Translations under genes and position numbers: made by a program
The notes under the pieces: generated by a model
The model's database searches: none
Seen by the model: the letters and a program-made list of their open reading frames with translations, nothing else
Told to the model about the DNA's origin: nothing
Source: Methanoregula sp.
GTDB taxonomy: Archaea; Halobacteriota; Methanomicrobia; Methanomicrobiales; Methanospirillaceae
Direction: 5' to 3'
Length of the DNA: 64,000 nt
Assembly (NCBI GenBank): GCA_041645435.1
Contig: JBAZQB010000008.1
Coordinates: 8,738-72,737, forward strand
Shown here: piece after piece, positions 24,669-34,252 of the stretch
Layout of the letters: the number at the start of each line of letters is the position of its first letter
How positions within the stretch are numbered: position 1 is the stretch's first letter

Positions 24669-26081
24669 ATGCGCATCCTGCTGCCTACCGGTGCCGCCAC
24701 CGAGGAGATGGTACAAAAAGCGGTGGCCGGGTTCGATGCTGATGTGGTGGTAACCGGGGAGATTGCATCATTTCTCACACCCCACAAACTCCACACCCTG
24801 ATACAAAAAGGGAAGTACGATCTCGTCATCGTCTCTGGCATGTGCACGGCCTCGTTCGATCATGTGGAACGGGAGACGGGTGTGCCCGTCTATCGCGGTC
24901 CCCGCCATGCCGCGGATCTTGCCTTCATCCTCCCGTTACTTGACACGATCACCCTTTCACGTACCGTTCCTGCCGATGATTTTCTTTCAGCAAAAAAAGC
25001 AGGCGATGCAATGTACCGTGTTGACCTGCGGGAGCAGGAAGCCAGCGCTGATTTCATAATCCGGGATGTGAAAATCGGCGGCGACTCGCGGATGAAGGTG
25101 CTTGCCGAGATCATGGATGCACACCGGTGCGAAGACCTGTATGAAAAGGCAGAGCGATTCTTTTTTGCCGGTGCTGATATCGTGGATCTCGGGTTCGGGT
25201 TCGATGCTACTCCTGAAGATGTGGCGCGGGCATTTTCCCAGGTGGCAGACATCGATCACCCGCTCGCGGTGGATACACAGGACCCGCTCCTGATCCGGGC
25301 TGCGCTGGATCGGGCGGACCTTGTCCTCTCCCTGCAGGAGCAAAATATTCCGGTCATCGGAAAGGAAGTGGCAGAGGCCGGCGCAGCGGCAGTCATCGTG
25401 CCAGGCTGCGGTACGCTTGCAAAGAATATTACTCTTGCAAAACGGGCGGGTATCGCATGCATCATTACCGATCCCCTCCTCCAGCCGGTGGGTTCAGGAC
25501 TGGTGGCATCGCTGAAAAACTTTACAAAAGGGAAATACCCCCTCTTTTTTGGGGCGGGCAATGTAGTCGAGCTGCTGGATGCCGACTCAATAGGGGCAAA
25601 CGCGCTGCTGGCCGGTATGGCAAAGGAGGTCGGTGCTTCCGTCATCTTTTCGAGTGAGCACTCGGACAAGACGCAAGGGTCAATCGGCGAGATGCGGCGG
25701 GCCACCGAGATGATGGTACTCACCCGCGACCGCCCCTATCCCAAGGATCTGGGCATCGACCTGCTCGTGCTCAAGGAGAAGCGACGCCGGCGCGAGCCCC
25801 CGGTTGCATACGAGACCATAACCCCGGCAAAAAAGATGCCGGAGGATATCACCTACGATCCCAGGGGTAACTTCCGGATCGGCATTGAGGGGGACCAGAT
25901 CATTGCCGCAATCAATGGCAAGGCGGTGCGGGGCAGGCGCTGGCAGGATGTGCTCTCCACCATCCTGTCGCAGGGCAATGTCACCCTGCTCGACCATGCC
26001 GGGTATCTTGGCAGGGAATTGTATAAGGCAGAACTCGCGATCCGGTACGGGCGGAGCTTCGAGCAGGACGGGGAGTTCTGA
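24669..26081 (+). CDS. Dihydropteroate synthase-like protein
   Basis: A 470-residue archaeal DHPS-related protein. The N-terminal domain (about 1-130) is specific to the archaeal family; the middle is a pterin-binding TIM barrel (ADIVDLGFGFDATPEDV, LAVDTQDP, IPVIGKE), and the C-terminal 90 residues form a small extra domain ending in YGRSFEQDGEF. In methanogens such proteins have been linked to tetrahydromethanopterin synthesis, but the exact reaction is not settled. Length is typical of the family. Confidence 0.82.
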   Translation: MRILLPTGAATEEMVQKAVAGFDADVVVTGEIASFLTPHKLHTLIQKGKYDLVIVSGMCTASFDHVERETGVPVYRGPRHAADLAFILPLLDTITLSRTVPADDFLSAKKAGDAMYRVDLREQEASADFIIRDVKIGGDSRMKVLAEIMDAHRCEDLYEKAERFFFAGADIVDLGFGFDATPEDVARAFSQVADIDHPLAVDTQDPLLIRAALDRADLVLSLQEQNIPVIGKEVAEAGAAAVIVPGCGTLAKNITLAKRAGIACIITDPLLQPVGSGLVASLKNFTKGKYPLFFGAGNVVELLDADSIGANALLAGMAKEVGASVIFSSEHSDKTQGSIGEMRRATEMMVLTRDRPYPKDLGIDLLVLKEKRRRREPPVAYETITPAKKMPEDITYDPRGNFRIGIEGDQIIAAINGKAVRGRRWQDVLSTILSQGNVTLLDHAGYLGRELYKAELAIRYGRSFEQDGEF

Positions 26082-26180
26082 ACCGGGAATGATTCAACGA
26101 AAAACTCATGACTCAATAAGCCCCTAGTGTCGGGATGACTATTTTTTCTGAACCCGGCACGGTGATCTTTAAAAATTAGA

Positions 26181-27035
26181 TCACGATCGCTTTTTCTTTT
26201 GAGCGGGTGGCAGGGGAAATGTCATCGCATCGCCATCGGTAAATCGTTTCCAGTTGAGCTGGTTGAACATTTTTATATGGAGGATAGCTCCCTTGTTCCG
26301 GGTATTGAGAACGGAAACACTGCTTGAAATAAACGGTGGGACCATGAGAAGTTCCTCATCGTCAACAATCAATTCAAGGGTATTTTCGAAGTTCATAAAT
26401 TTACTCATCTCAGCAAATTCCGGTGGGGCGAATGGTGGCGGAACTTTGAACTGTTCTGTGGAGATGACATGGAGATCTGCATTTTTTCCCGGAAATAATT
26501 CCTGCAATTTCCCCAAAAGAGCGTAATCATCCGAAATGACAATGAGTTTCAGTGAAACATCCTTGATTTTAACGTTTTCAATGAACGGAAGGTACCGTTC
26601 CCCGATCATGCAGCTTATCTGTTGTTTCGCTCTCCCGAAAAGCTCGCGAATTTTGTACTCAATGTTGACATCCCCGTAGATGGTCCAGAGAGCATCCTCT
26701 TTTTCGGTCAGTACCTTCTTTTTCTCGAGGAGTCTGAGTTCCACTAATGCATGATCTCCTGCATTCCGGTGTTTGTCCATGAGGAGGTTGATCGCCATGT
26801 CCGGAGAGATTGCACTGTACCGGGCCGGTTTTGATATTCTCTTTACGGCAAGACCAATCTCGGCAAGACGATCCAATGCCTCGTAAACGCTCGGTTTTGA
26901 CAGGGAGAGGAAATCGATGATCTCTTTTGCTTCCGCATTATCGTAGAGTACCAGCGCGGCAAATACACGCGCTTCATTGTTGGATAACCCGAGATCATTG
27001 AGCGATTTTATGAGGGCGGCGGGGATGCTCTCCAT
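26181..27035 (-). CDS. TrmB-family transcriptional regulator
   Basis: A 284-residue regulator with an N-terminal winged helix (about 8-75; LGLSNNEARVFAALVL, LSLSKPSVYEALDRLAE) followed by a coiled dimerisation segment and a C-terminal domain of the TrmB type lacking a full sugar-binding extension. It is divergent from the export operon at 27168-31764, with 132 bases between; that gap contains two inverted repeats, so control of that operon and itself is likely. Confidence 0.82.
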   Translation of the reverse strand: MESIPAALIKSLNDLGLSNNEARVFAALVLYDNAEAKEIIDFLSLSKPSVYEALDRLAEIGLAVKRISKPARYSAISPDMAINLLMDKHRNAGDHALVELRLLEKKKVLTEKEDALWTIYGDVNIEYKIRELFGRAKQQISCMIGERYLPFIENVKIKDVSLKLIVISDDYALLGKLQELFPGKNADLHVISTEQFKVPPPFAPPEFAEMSKFMNFENTLELIVDDEELLMVPPFISSSVSVLNTRNKGAILHIKMFNQLNWKRFTDGDAMTFPLPPAQKKKRS

Positions 27036-27056
27036 ACATATAATATACCTATTCAG

Positions 27057-27098
27057 TTGTTAAGAAATTTACTACCAGATCAATTACATTTTTAACAA
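27057..27098. promoter_or_regulatory. Inverted repeat ttgttaa...ttaacaa in front of the TrmB gene
   Basis: Seven-base arms ttgttaa (27057-27063) and ttaacaa (27092-27098), extendable with mismatches, 28 bases apart, in the divergent promoter region. A possible operator or autoregulatory site of the TrmB protein. Confidence 0.4.
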
Positions 27099-27121
27099 TG
27101 TACGTTAAACTATACAAAGAG

Positions 27122-27143
27122 AGTAGTAAAAAAATATACTACT
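27122..27143. promoter_or_regulatory. Perfect palindrome overlapping the export operon TATA region
   Basis: Arms agtagta (27122-27128) and tactact (27137-27143) around an A/T spacer that also contains an AT-rich TATA-like stretch about 25-35 bases upstream of the ATG at 27168. A repressor bound here would block transcription; the TrmB protein encoded next door is the obvious candidate. Confidence 0.5.
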
Positions 27144-27167
27144 TACTTAAGCACATTGAGGAAATTT

Positions 27168-28433
27168 ATGTTCAGTTTTGAACGTTTCAACGATAATAAC
27201 CGAACTCCCGTAAGAAAAGGAATCAAAAAAACTGTTTTCACTTACGGGGGTATTACGCATAAGATCGGTAACAGATCGGCACGGATCCTGTTAATTGCAG
27301 GTACCCTGCTGGCGATTTGTCTCTTTGTTGGTACAGCCAGCGCAATAGCGACAACAGAGTCTATGGCAGTATCCGCAAAAGTGTATGTTTCGAATGTTAC
27401 CTATGATCCCGGATCATTCTACGATGGGGATAAGGCGATTGTTGATATACAAGTTACCAATGGAAACACCGATACAGGAATTGTTATCAATCATGCACAA
27501 CTGTCGGATGATACCATCAGGATCGTCAGCAGGCCCTACGATACATCCTCAAATATCGGACCGGGCCAGACGCGGGATTATATTTTCGAAGTTACTGCGG
27601 ATGGAAAAGAGGGTTACTACTACCCGACGTTTTCCTTAAGTTTCCTGGAATCTGACAGCCTGTATTACCGGACCTTTGTTGAGATTGATAATTCTCTCCC
27701 CGAGCTGACGTTCATTGAAAAACCTGACACGTTCTCCGCAGGGAAAAAAGATAAAATTTATGCCAAAATATCCAATCCCCGCAGTAATGCGGTTGAGAAT
27801 GTCATAGTTGATATAACCGGTACGGGTACAACGATCAACCCCTCTGAGATATTTATCGGTACAATAAATGCGGGGGGAAATGTCCTGGTAAATTTCTCTG
27901 TCACTCCGCAACAGCAGACAGATCTCACTCTGAAAGTCACCTACGATAATGGTGATAATACCCACACGATGTCAGAATCACTTCCGCTCATATTTGGGGA
28001 GAACAAGAAGCAGGCCGATCCTAAAGTGAATAATATCAAGATCACGAAGGTAGGAACGGTCTATCACGTGACCGGCGATGTAACAAATGCAGGACTGGAA
28101 ACCGCAAATGCAGTTACGATTACATCGGGCTCTCCGGCAACTGCCCAGGACCCGTACAAAAACTATGTTGTCGGTGTGCTCAAACCGGATGACTTCGGCA
28201 GTTTTGAAGTATCGTTTTCCACCGAGAGTACAACAAGCATCCCCCTCCAGATGTCATACAAGGATACCGATGGCAACGTGATCACTTCACAACAGAATAT
28301 CAATCTCGCAACTGCCACATCGTCCGACACGAATACGGCTCAACCCTCAATTCTTCCCATCATAGGAGTAATCATCGTCATTGCGCTTGTTGGTGGCGGG
28401 TACCTCTACCTGCGAAAACGAAAAGCCGAGTAG
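27168..28433 (+). CDS. Exported COG1361-type surface protein, ABC exporter-linked
   Basis: A 421-residue protein. A long basic N-terminus leads into a hydrophobic export segment (about 43-65, LLIAGTLLAICLFVGTASA), then three or so Ig/CARDB-like beta domains (for example VENVIVDITGTGT, VTPQQQTDLTLKVTYD) and a C-terminal transmembrane helix (LPIIGVIIVIALVGGGYLYL) with RKRK. Such proteins commonly precede MacB-type ABC genes in methanogens and may act as the extracellular part of the exporter. A TTG at 27156 is an alternative start. The ABC ATPase gene follows after 13 bases. Confidence 0.75.
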   Translation: MFSFERFNDNNRTPVRKGIKKTVFTYGGITHKIGNRSARILLIAGTLLAICLFVGTASAIATTESMAVSAKVYVSNVTYDPGSFYDGDKAIVDIQVTNGNTDTGIVINHAQLSDDTIRIVSRPYDTSSNIGPGQTRDYIFEVTADGKEGYYYPTFSLSFLESDSLYYRTFVEIDNSLPELTFIEKPDTFSAGKKDKIYAKISNPRSNAVENVIVDITGTGTTINPSEIFIGTINAGGNVLVNFSVTPQQQTDLTLKVTYDNGDNTHTMSESLPLIFGENKKQADPKVNNIKITKVGTVYHVTGDVTNAGLETANAVTITSGSPATAQDPYKNYVVGVLKPDDFGSFEVSFSTESTTSIPLQMSYKDTDGNVITSQQNINLATATSSDTNTAQPSILPIIGVIIVIALVGGGYLYLRKRKAE

Positions 28434-28446
28434 GATGGGGGATATC

Positions 28447-29112
28447 ATGCAACCGGCCATCCAGTTCGAGGATGTGGTGAAAATCTACCCTCTCAAGTCG
28501 GGGGATGTGACGGCACTCAATCATATCTCATTTGAGGTACAGCGGGGGGAGTTCATCTCGATCATGGGACCCTCGGGATCAGGTAAATCAACCCTCCTCA
28601 CCCTCATGGGATGTCTTGACAAGCCTACTTCCGGGAATATCTCTATGAGCGGGGTCCCGATCCGGGATATGTCCGACATGGAACTGACCTCCCTGCGCAG
28701 GGACCGGATCGGTTTCATCTTCCAGTACTTCAACCTCTTCCCGCTCTTGAACATCATCGAGAACGTCAGTTTTCCCCAGATGCTCAAGTCCGGAGTGAAC
28801 GAGGCACGGGCGCGGGAAGTGCTCCGGGCAGTCCAGCTGGACGAAAAACTCTACACGCATACACCCATGGAATTGTCCGGGGGCCAGCAGCAGCGGGTAG
28901 CGGTCGCCCGGGCCCTCATCAATGATCCCGACATTCTCCTGTGCGATGAACCCACGGGAAACCTCGATTCAAAAACGGGGGCCAGTATCATGGAGCTCAT
29001 GACGGAACTCAACAAAAACGGCGCCACGATCATCGTCGTGACGCACGATCCCAATGTTGCGAATTACACGAACCGGACAATACGGATTGTTGACGGGTGC
29101 ATTGCCTCATGA
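28447..29112 (+). CDS. ABC transporter ATP-binding protein (LolD/MacB type)
   Basis: A 221-residue ATPase with Walker A GPSGSGKST, signature LSGGQQQRVAVARAL and Walker B ILLCDEPTGNLDS. The family partners FtsX-like permeases that move lipoproteins, peptides or drugs by mechanotransmission rather than through a pore. The ATG at 28447 is preferred because GGGGGAT lies at proper distance; an ATG at 28435 is possible. Its stop overlaps the permease start (ATGA). Confidence 0.88.
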   Translation: MQPAIQFEDVVKIYPLKSGDVTALNHISFEVQRGEFISIMGPSGSGKSTLLTLMGCLDKPTSGNISMSGVPIRDMSDMELTSLRRDRIGFIFQYFNLFPLLNIIENVSFPQMLKSGVNEARAREVLRAVQLDEKLYTHTPMELSGGQQQRVAVARALINDPDILLCDEPTGNLDSKTGASIMELMTELNKNGATIIVVTHDPNVANYTNRTIRIVDGCIAS

Positions 29113-30308
29113 TCTTCTGGGAAATTGCAAAGCGCAATCTCCGGATCCATATGCTCCGGTCAACCCTTGCGATGCTCGGCATCGTAATCGGGGTCGTTGC
29201 TATCGCATCAATGGGAATCCTGGGAAACAGTATGGTTGCGACCGTCTCTGAAAGTCTCTCCTCGGTAGGAGACAGTGTGATCGTCAGCCCGTATTCTGGC
29301 GGGGGTGGCGGGATGGGACCCGGGGGAGGTGGGGGCGGGGTGAGTTCGGTGAACCTGAAACTCTCCGACCAACAATACCAGCAGATCAAACGAGCCGTAG
29401 CTCCCAATGTGGCGATTCCGGTGCTCTCGACATCGGAACGTATGAAAGTGGGTGTTGGCAGTGATGATATTGTTGCAACCATCTATGGGGTGGATCCCCA
29501 GTATATCCCGGATCTCAACCTGAAGCTGACCGCAGGCGATTATAACAATGCCAATTCAGGATGTCTTGTAGGTTCCACGTTTGCCAAGGACAATAATATC
29601 AAAGTCGGCTCTCGTATTTCCATCGGTAGTGATGGTGAGAAGGGAACGCTCCGCGTCACCGGCATCATCGAGGAGCGGGGAATGGCCTTCGATCTCAGTA
29701 CGGATTCTGCGATTGTGGCAACCCAGGAATGGTTCGATAATACCTACAACCGGAATGACTACGATCAGGTTGTTGTCAAGGTAAAAGAGGGGCAGGATAC
29801 GGCAGTGGTTAAAACCACCATTGAAAAACAGATGAACAAGCGGGACAAGATTGTCAGTGTAACGGACAGCAAGGCAACGCTGGCTTCCATATACGAGACG
29901 TTTGGCACCATCACGACATTTGTCTCTGCCATAGGGGGAATTTCGATGGTCGTTGCCGGGGTTTCGATCTTCAATATCATGATGATGTCAGTCAGCGAGC
30001 GGATCAAGGAGATCGGCATCATGCGCAGCATCGGCACCCAGAAAAAGGAAGTGATGAGCATGTTCATCTATGAAGCGGCGATCATCGGGGTTATCGGTAG
30101 TGTTGTCGGGGGCATACTGAGCATCCTGGCGGGATATGTCATCAGTGCCCTGATGCTGGGGACGACCAAGTACCTTCTCACGACAGCGAATGCACTCTCT
30201 GTCGGGGAGGGGATCGGCTTTGGGATTGTGATCTGTCTCGCCTGCGGTATCTACCCGGCATGGCAGGCAGCGAACTTAAACCCCATCGATGCACTGAGGC
30301 ACGAGTGA
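29109..30308 (+). CDS. MacB/FtsX-like ABC transporter permease
   Basis: A 399-residue permease with one N-terminal transmembrane helix (TLAMLGIVIGVVAIASMG), a large extracellular MacB_PCD-type domain (about 45-265) and three C-terminal helices containing the conserved SERIKEIGIMRSIGTQK coupling segment. A Gly-rich loop (GGGGGMGPGGGG) follows the first helix and is unusual in composition. Coupled to the ATPase gene by ATGA overlap. Confidence 0.87.
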   Translation: MIFWEIAKRNLRIHMLRSTLAMLGIVIGVVAIASMGILGNSMVATVSESLSSVGDSVIVSPYSGGGGGMGPGGGGGGVSSVNLKLSDQQYQQIKRAVAPNVAIPVLSTSERMKVGVGSDDIVATIYGVDPQYIPDLNLKLTAGDYNNANSGCLVGSTFAKDNNIKVGSRISIGSDGEKGTLRVTGIIEERGMAFDLSTDSAIVATQEWFDNTYNRNDYDQVVVKVKEGQDTAVVKTTIEKQMNKRDKIVSVTDSKATLASIYETFGTITTFVSAIGGISMVVAGVSIFNIMMMSVSERIKEIGIMRSIGTQKKEVMSMFIYEAAIIGVIGSVVGGILSILAGYVISALMLGTTKYLLTTANALSVGEGIGFGIVICLACGIYPAWQAANLNPIDALRHE

Positions 30309-30321
30309 GAAGAGTGCCACA

Positions 30322-31764
30322 ATGAAACTTTTTTCTTCTCGCGATCAAAAAAATGTCTGCTCCGCAGAGAATACTCAGGGTGTCACTATCCTGACCGGTG
30401 ATCCGAAAAAAGCAATTATCTCCTTATCAGGACCGATGATCATCGCAATGCTCCTGATGTCCAGTTATAACGTCGTGAACGCGATCTGGGTTGTAGGTCT
30501 TGGTTCTGATGCTCTGGCTGCCATCGGGTTCGTTTCTCCCATCTTCATGGTTCTCATTGGTCTGGGGTGCGGTATCGGAGCAGGGGCGACATCGGCTATT
30601 GCGCGGAGGATCGGCGCTGGCGACCGTAATGGTGCAAGTAACGGTGCAGTACATGCACTCTTCATCTCCCTCATCCTGTCAGCGATCATTACCGTGCCGC
30701 TTGTTGTCTTTGCAGAGCCGATAGCCATCCTTTTTGGTGCCGGGGAAACTGCGGTTCTTGCTGCAGCATATGGGCAGGTTCTTTTCGCCGGTACATTCTT
30801 CATCCTTTTTGTCAACATCGCGTACGGAATTCTCCGTGCGGAAGGGGATGCAAAAAGAACGATGTATGCCATGGTGGCTGCAACTCTTCTGAATATGGTC
30901 CTTGACCCTCTCCTGATCTATGGTCTGGGCCTCGGGATTTCAGGAGCCGCATGGGGCACTATCATCTCCCTTGCAGCGGTAACTGTTGTCCTCCTTTACT
31001 GGTTCTTTATCGAAAAAAATATGTACGTATGCTTCTCCAGGCAGGTTTTCACCCCGTGTCGAAGCATGGTTTCAGATATCCTGAACGTGGGAATCCCGGC
31101 CAGTGTTGAGTACATGCTGATGTCGGTACTGTGTATAATTCTCAATCTGATCCTCGTTATTGTAGCCAACACTGACGCTGTAGCGGTCTTTTCCGTCGGA
31201 TTCAGGGTTGTATCATACGGAATCGTTCCCATTGTTGCAATAGGTATGTCGGTCGTATCGGTTGTCGGTGCGGCATATGGAGCCCGGCATTATGAGAAGA
31301 TCCGGGTTGCACACACGTTTTCGATCCTCCTTGGGATTGCTCTTGCTCTCTGCGTCAGTCTCTTAACCTGGGTGTTTGCATATCCGATTGCCTCCATCTT
31401 CTCTTATTCACAGGAAAGCGCCCACCTCTACCCGGGTATTGCCGCATTCATCGGTGTCATGTGCCTGTTTTATCCATTTGTCCCGCTGGGTCTGATTTCG
31501 TCTTCCGTATTTCAGGGAGTCGGTAAAGGACCAACCTCCCTGTTTCTCACGTTCATGAGGAGTCTTGTGTTTGCCGCAGTTTTTGCGTACATGCTCGCAA
31601 TCCCTCTAGGTATGGGAGAACAGGGAGTCTGGTGGGGGCTGGTTGCTGGTGAAATACTCGGAGGTTTGCTGGCATTTGCCTGGGCGCGAATGTACCTTTC
31701 ACAACTGGACCGCTTGAATGGGGAAGAAACTCCCCTCCAAAAGGGGGAACCGGAAACCACTTGA
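30322..31764 (+). CDS. MATE family efflux transporter
   Basis: A 480-residue integral membrane protein with about twelve helices in two homologous halves (DPKKAIISLSGPMIIAMLL at the start of half 1, VSDILNVGIPASVEYML at the start of half 2), the arrangement of MATE cation/drug antiporters. It starts 13 bases after the permease stop and is probably the last gene of the TrmB-linked export operon. Substrate unknown. Confidence 0.87.
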   Translation: MKLFSSRDQKNVCSAENTQGVTILTGDPKKAIISLSGPMIIAMLLMSSYNVVNAIWVVGLGSDALAAIGFVSPIFMVLIGLGCGIGAGATSAIARRIGAGDRNGASNGAVHALFISLILSAIITVPLVVFAEPIAILFGAGETAVLAAAYGQVLFAGTFFILFVNIAYGILRAEGDAKRTMYAMVAATLLNMVLDPLLIYGLGLGISGAAWGTIISLAAVTVVLLYWFFIEKNMYVCFSRQVFTPCRSMVSDILNVGIPASVEYMLMSVLCIILNLILVIVANTDAVAVFSVGFRVVSYGIVPIVAIGMSVVSVVGAAYGARHYEKIRVAHTFSILLGIALALCVSLLTWVFAYPIASIFSYSQESAHLYPGIAAFIGVMCLFYPFVPLGLISSSVFQGVGKGPTSLFLTFMRSLVFAAVFAYMLAIPLGMGEQGVWWGLVAGEILGGLLAFAWARMYLSQLDRLNGEETPLQKGEPETT

Positions 31765-32119
31765 AAAAAGACGACCCGCAGGATCAAAAATGTTGAGGGA
31801 ATACACATGAAACAGTACCGTTAAATCTAAAAAAAGGATTCTGGAACGTTATACCCGGGGATACTGGCAACTGGTATAGAATCAGGATGAGGACCCCTCA
31901 CAAGGTTAAGAACAACAAACACCCGGCCCGGGACAGCAGGACGACCGGATCACGTTGTTCCTGCGGGCAATCCTGGCTAAAACCCTGCCTTGTGGGGTCT
32001 GACAATACAACAAATGAACCTGTTTTTACCCTCTCTGTCATATGCCGGTACCGGGGACGAAATTCCTTGACTCAGATTATCATCAACCCTTTTATCACAT
32101 TACCCCCACATTTCTAAGT
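31765..32119. other. Intergenic region without recognised feature
   Basis: About 355 bases. An A/T-rich patch (cccttttatcacatt, near 32087-32101) about 20-30 bases before the parvulin ATG may be its promoter. No coding frame or RNA gene seen. Confidence 0.35.
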
Positions 32120-32401
32120 ATGGCACAACAGGCACGTGCATCCCATATCCTTGTAAAGACCGAAGATGAAGCAAACAAGATCATGAAACGACTCGCTGAC
32201 GGCGAAGATTTTGCTGCCGTTGCCAAGCGGTTCTCATCCTGCCCATCCGGAAAGAAAGGGGGAGACCTCGGCTGGTTCGGCAAGGGCATGATGGTTCCCG
32301 AGTTTGAACAGATCGCGTTTACCGAGGAAGTTGGCAAGGTCGTCGGCCCGGTCAAGACCCAGTTCGGCTTCCACGTCATCAAAGTGACCGGCAAGAAATA
32401 A
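32120..32401 (+). CDS. Parvulin-type peptidyl-prolyl cis-trans isomerase
   Basis: A 93-residue single-domain parvulin. Conserved elements: ARASHILVKTEDEA at the N-terminus, FAAVAKRFSSCPSGKKGGDLGWF, MVPEFEQIAF and the C-terminal QFGFHVIKV. No signal peptide, so it acts in the cytoplasm as a folding helper. The ATG at 32120 matches the family N-terminus; the frame is open upstream but without conservation. Confidence 0.9.
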   Translation: MAQQARASHILVKTEDEANKIMKRLADGEDFAAVAKRFSSCPSGKKGGDLGWFGKGMMVPEFEQIAFTEEVGKVVGPVKTQFGFHVIKVTGKK

Positions 32402-32421
32402 TTTTTTTTAGGCATACGGTC

Positions 32422-33240
32422 ATGGACACAAAATTTCTTCTGGGCATTGGTCTTGCGATAGTGCTCGTTTTCTGCGGCGCAGCGGTCTACACGACCTTTT
32501 CCAAACTGCCGGCCGCTTCAGGAAAACCTGAAGATCAAGAAACCCTCTACCAGGTCTCGACCATTGACGCCCTGATGCAGGGAGTGTACGATGGCGTCCA
32601 GCCGGTCGGGGAGATGAAAAAGCACGGGGACTTCGGGATCGGTACGTTCGATGCCCTTGATGGTGAGATGATCGTGATTGACGGAAAGGTATACCAGGCC
32701 AAATCTGACGGCGGGGTATACGCGGTCATGGACAACGCCACCACACCCTTTGCCACGGTGACTCACTTCAACCGCGACTTTTCCGTGAGCACCGGCCGGC
32801 CCATGAATTTCTCTGAATTCTCAACGGAGATGAGCGCCCGGTTACCCACACAGAACATGATCTACGCGGTACGGATGGAGGGCACATTTCCTTCCGTAAA
32901 GGTGCGGGCGATACCTGCACAGCAGAAACCCTACCCCACGCTCACGGAAGCGGCAAAGAACCAGTCGGTCTACACGTATGCAAATACCAAAGGCACGGTA
33001 GTCGGGTTCTATACCCCGGCATTTTTCAAAGGTCTCAATGTCGCGGGCTACCACCTGCATTTCATCAGCGGGGACCGGCGCACGGGCGGCCATATCCTGG
33101 ATTTCTCGGTACCGGTAAACGCAACGGTGGAGTATGACGTCACCCCGGCATTTGCAATGCCGCTGCCGACCAGCGGTGCATTCACCGGAGTCGATCTCTC
33201 GCAGGACCTGAGTAAGGAGCTCGCAAAGATCGAATCGTAG
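32422..33240 (+). CDS. Acetolactate decarboxylase, membrane-anchored or exported
   Basis: A 272-residue protein of the alpha-acetolactate decarboxylase family, which forms acetoin. Key features: LYQVSTIDALMQGVYDG at the start of the domain, FGIGTFDALDGEM, and the zinc site GYHLHFISGDRRTGGH, where the HxH and the later His bind zinc. A hydrophobic N-terminal segment (about 5-25) predicts export or membrane anchoring. No acetolactate synthase or butanediol dehydrogenase gene is in the window, so its metabolic role in a methanogen is unclear. It follows the parvulin gene by 20 bases. Confidence 0.85.
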   Translation: MDTKFLLGIGLAIVLVFCGAAVYTTFSKLPAASGKPEDQETLYQVSTIDALMQGVYDGVQPVGEMKKHGDFGIGTFDALDGEMIVIDGKVYQAKSDGGVYAVMDNATTPFATVTHFNRDFSVSTGRPMNFSEFSTEMSARLPTQNMIYAVRMEGTFPSVKVRAIPAQQKPYPTLTEAAKNQSVYTYANTKGTVVGFYTPAFFKGLNVAGYHLHFISGDRRTGGHILDFSVPVNATVEYDVTPAFAMPLPTSGAFTGVDLSQDLSKELAKIES

Positions 33241-33330
33241 TCCGGATCTTCTTTTTTTTACGAGCATTTTTTTGACCAGCAGCACGCATATGATTGGTAC
33301 AACGCTCATCCGGCACACCAGGCACCAACC

Positions 33331-33702
33331 ATGATCATACGCGGAATCAAAAAAGAACTTCTCTTACTGCTCCTCGAACTGGGACGTGACTCCCACCCCA
33401 ACGAGTTCGTGGCCCTTCTTAAGGAGAACAACGGGGTGATCGAGGAACTCAACATGGTTCCGGGCACGATTACCGGTGAAGATTCTGCGTCGGTCTTCTT
33501 TGATATGATGCCGCTGGACACCCACCTTGCGGGAAGTGCCCACAGCCACCCGAACGGCGTGCTTCACCCTTCTGATGCAGACGTTCATTTCTTCCCGCGG
33601 GCCGGGCGGTTCCACCTGATCATCGGTCACCCGTACCGCTCAAGCGACTGGCAATGCTTCAGTGCTGACGGTGAACCGTGCAAGCTCGAGGTGATTGCAT
33701 GA
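33331..33702 (+). CDS. JAMM/MPN+ metalloprotease-like protein
   Basis: A 123-residue stand-alone JAB1/MPN domain. The JAMM zinc motif is complete: E25, then H71-S-H73 and S81-x-x-D84 in AHSHPNGVLHPSDAD. Archaeal members remove ubiquitin-like SAMP proteins from targets or act on other isopeptide bonds; the substrate here is unknown. The stop overlaps the start of ribL (ATGA), so the two are cotranslated. Confidence 0.85.
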   Translation: MIIRGIKKELLLLLLELGRDSHPNEFVALLKENNGVIEELNMVPGTITGEDSASVFFDMMPLDTHLAGSAHSHPNGVLHPSDADVHFFPRAGRFHLIIGHPYRSSDWQCFSADGEPCKLEVIA

Positions 33703-34145
33703 GTATCCGCCGCGTTGTCGCCACCGGTACCTTTGACATCCTGCACCCGGGACACCTGTTCTACTTAGAAGAATCAAAAAAACTCGGTGACGAACTCTGG
33801 GTGATCGTAGCCCGCGATATCAACGTGAAGCACAAGCCAAAACCGATCCTTCCGGATGACCAGCGGTGTGTGATGGTGGCGTCCTTAAAACCGGTCGATC
33901 ATGCAATTCTTGGCGACAAAACGGATATGTTCCGCCCGATTGAAGAGATCCAGCCGGCGGTGATCACGATCGGGTACGACCAGATGTTTGACGAGGAAAA
34001 ACTCCGCGAGCAGCTTTCGGCACGGAACCTCGCTCCCGAAATTGTGCGCATTGGAAAATATGCTGACGGGGCTCTCTGCAGTTCCCGGGTCGTTGTGCAG
34101 CAGATTGTTGCAAAACGGGGAGATCCCCCGGCACCCGGCAAGTGA
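33699..34145 (+). CDS. ribL: FAD synthetase, archaeal type
   Basis: A 148-residue nucleotidyltransferase with the HxGH motif (ATGTFDILHPGHLFYLEES) and the later ARDINVKHK and IGYDQMFDE. The size and motif set match archaeal RibL, which adenylates FMN to FAD. A glycerol-3-phosphate cytidylyltransferase is the alternative within the superfamily. Starts within the JAMM gene stop codon. Confidence 0.85.
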   Translation: MSIRRVVATGTFDILHPGHLFYLEESKKLGDELWVIVARDINVKHKPKPILPDDQRCVMVASLKPVDHAILGDKTDMFRPIEEIQPAVITIGYDQMFDEEKLREQLSARNLAPEIVRIGKYADGALCSSRVVVQQIVAKRGDPPAPGK

Positions 34146-34252
34146 TTCCTCGTAGTCCCGCTAAAAAAAAAGCCGGATATCATCCTTTTTCATCAACAGC
34201 CAGCTGGCACAAATGTTTATGGTCTCACACCGGGATTCACTCCCATGGAGTG

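Noticed and set aside
31887..32117. A 76-codon frame before the parvulin gene
   Set aside because: No conserved feature, and it overlaps the probable promoter of the parvulin gene.
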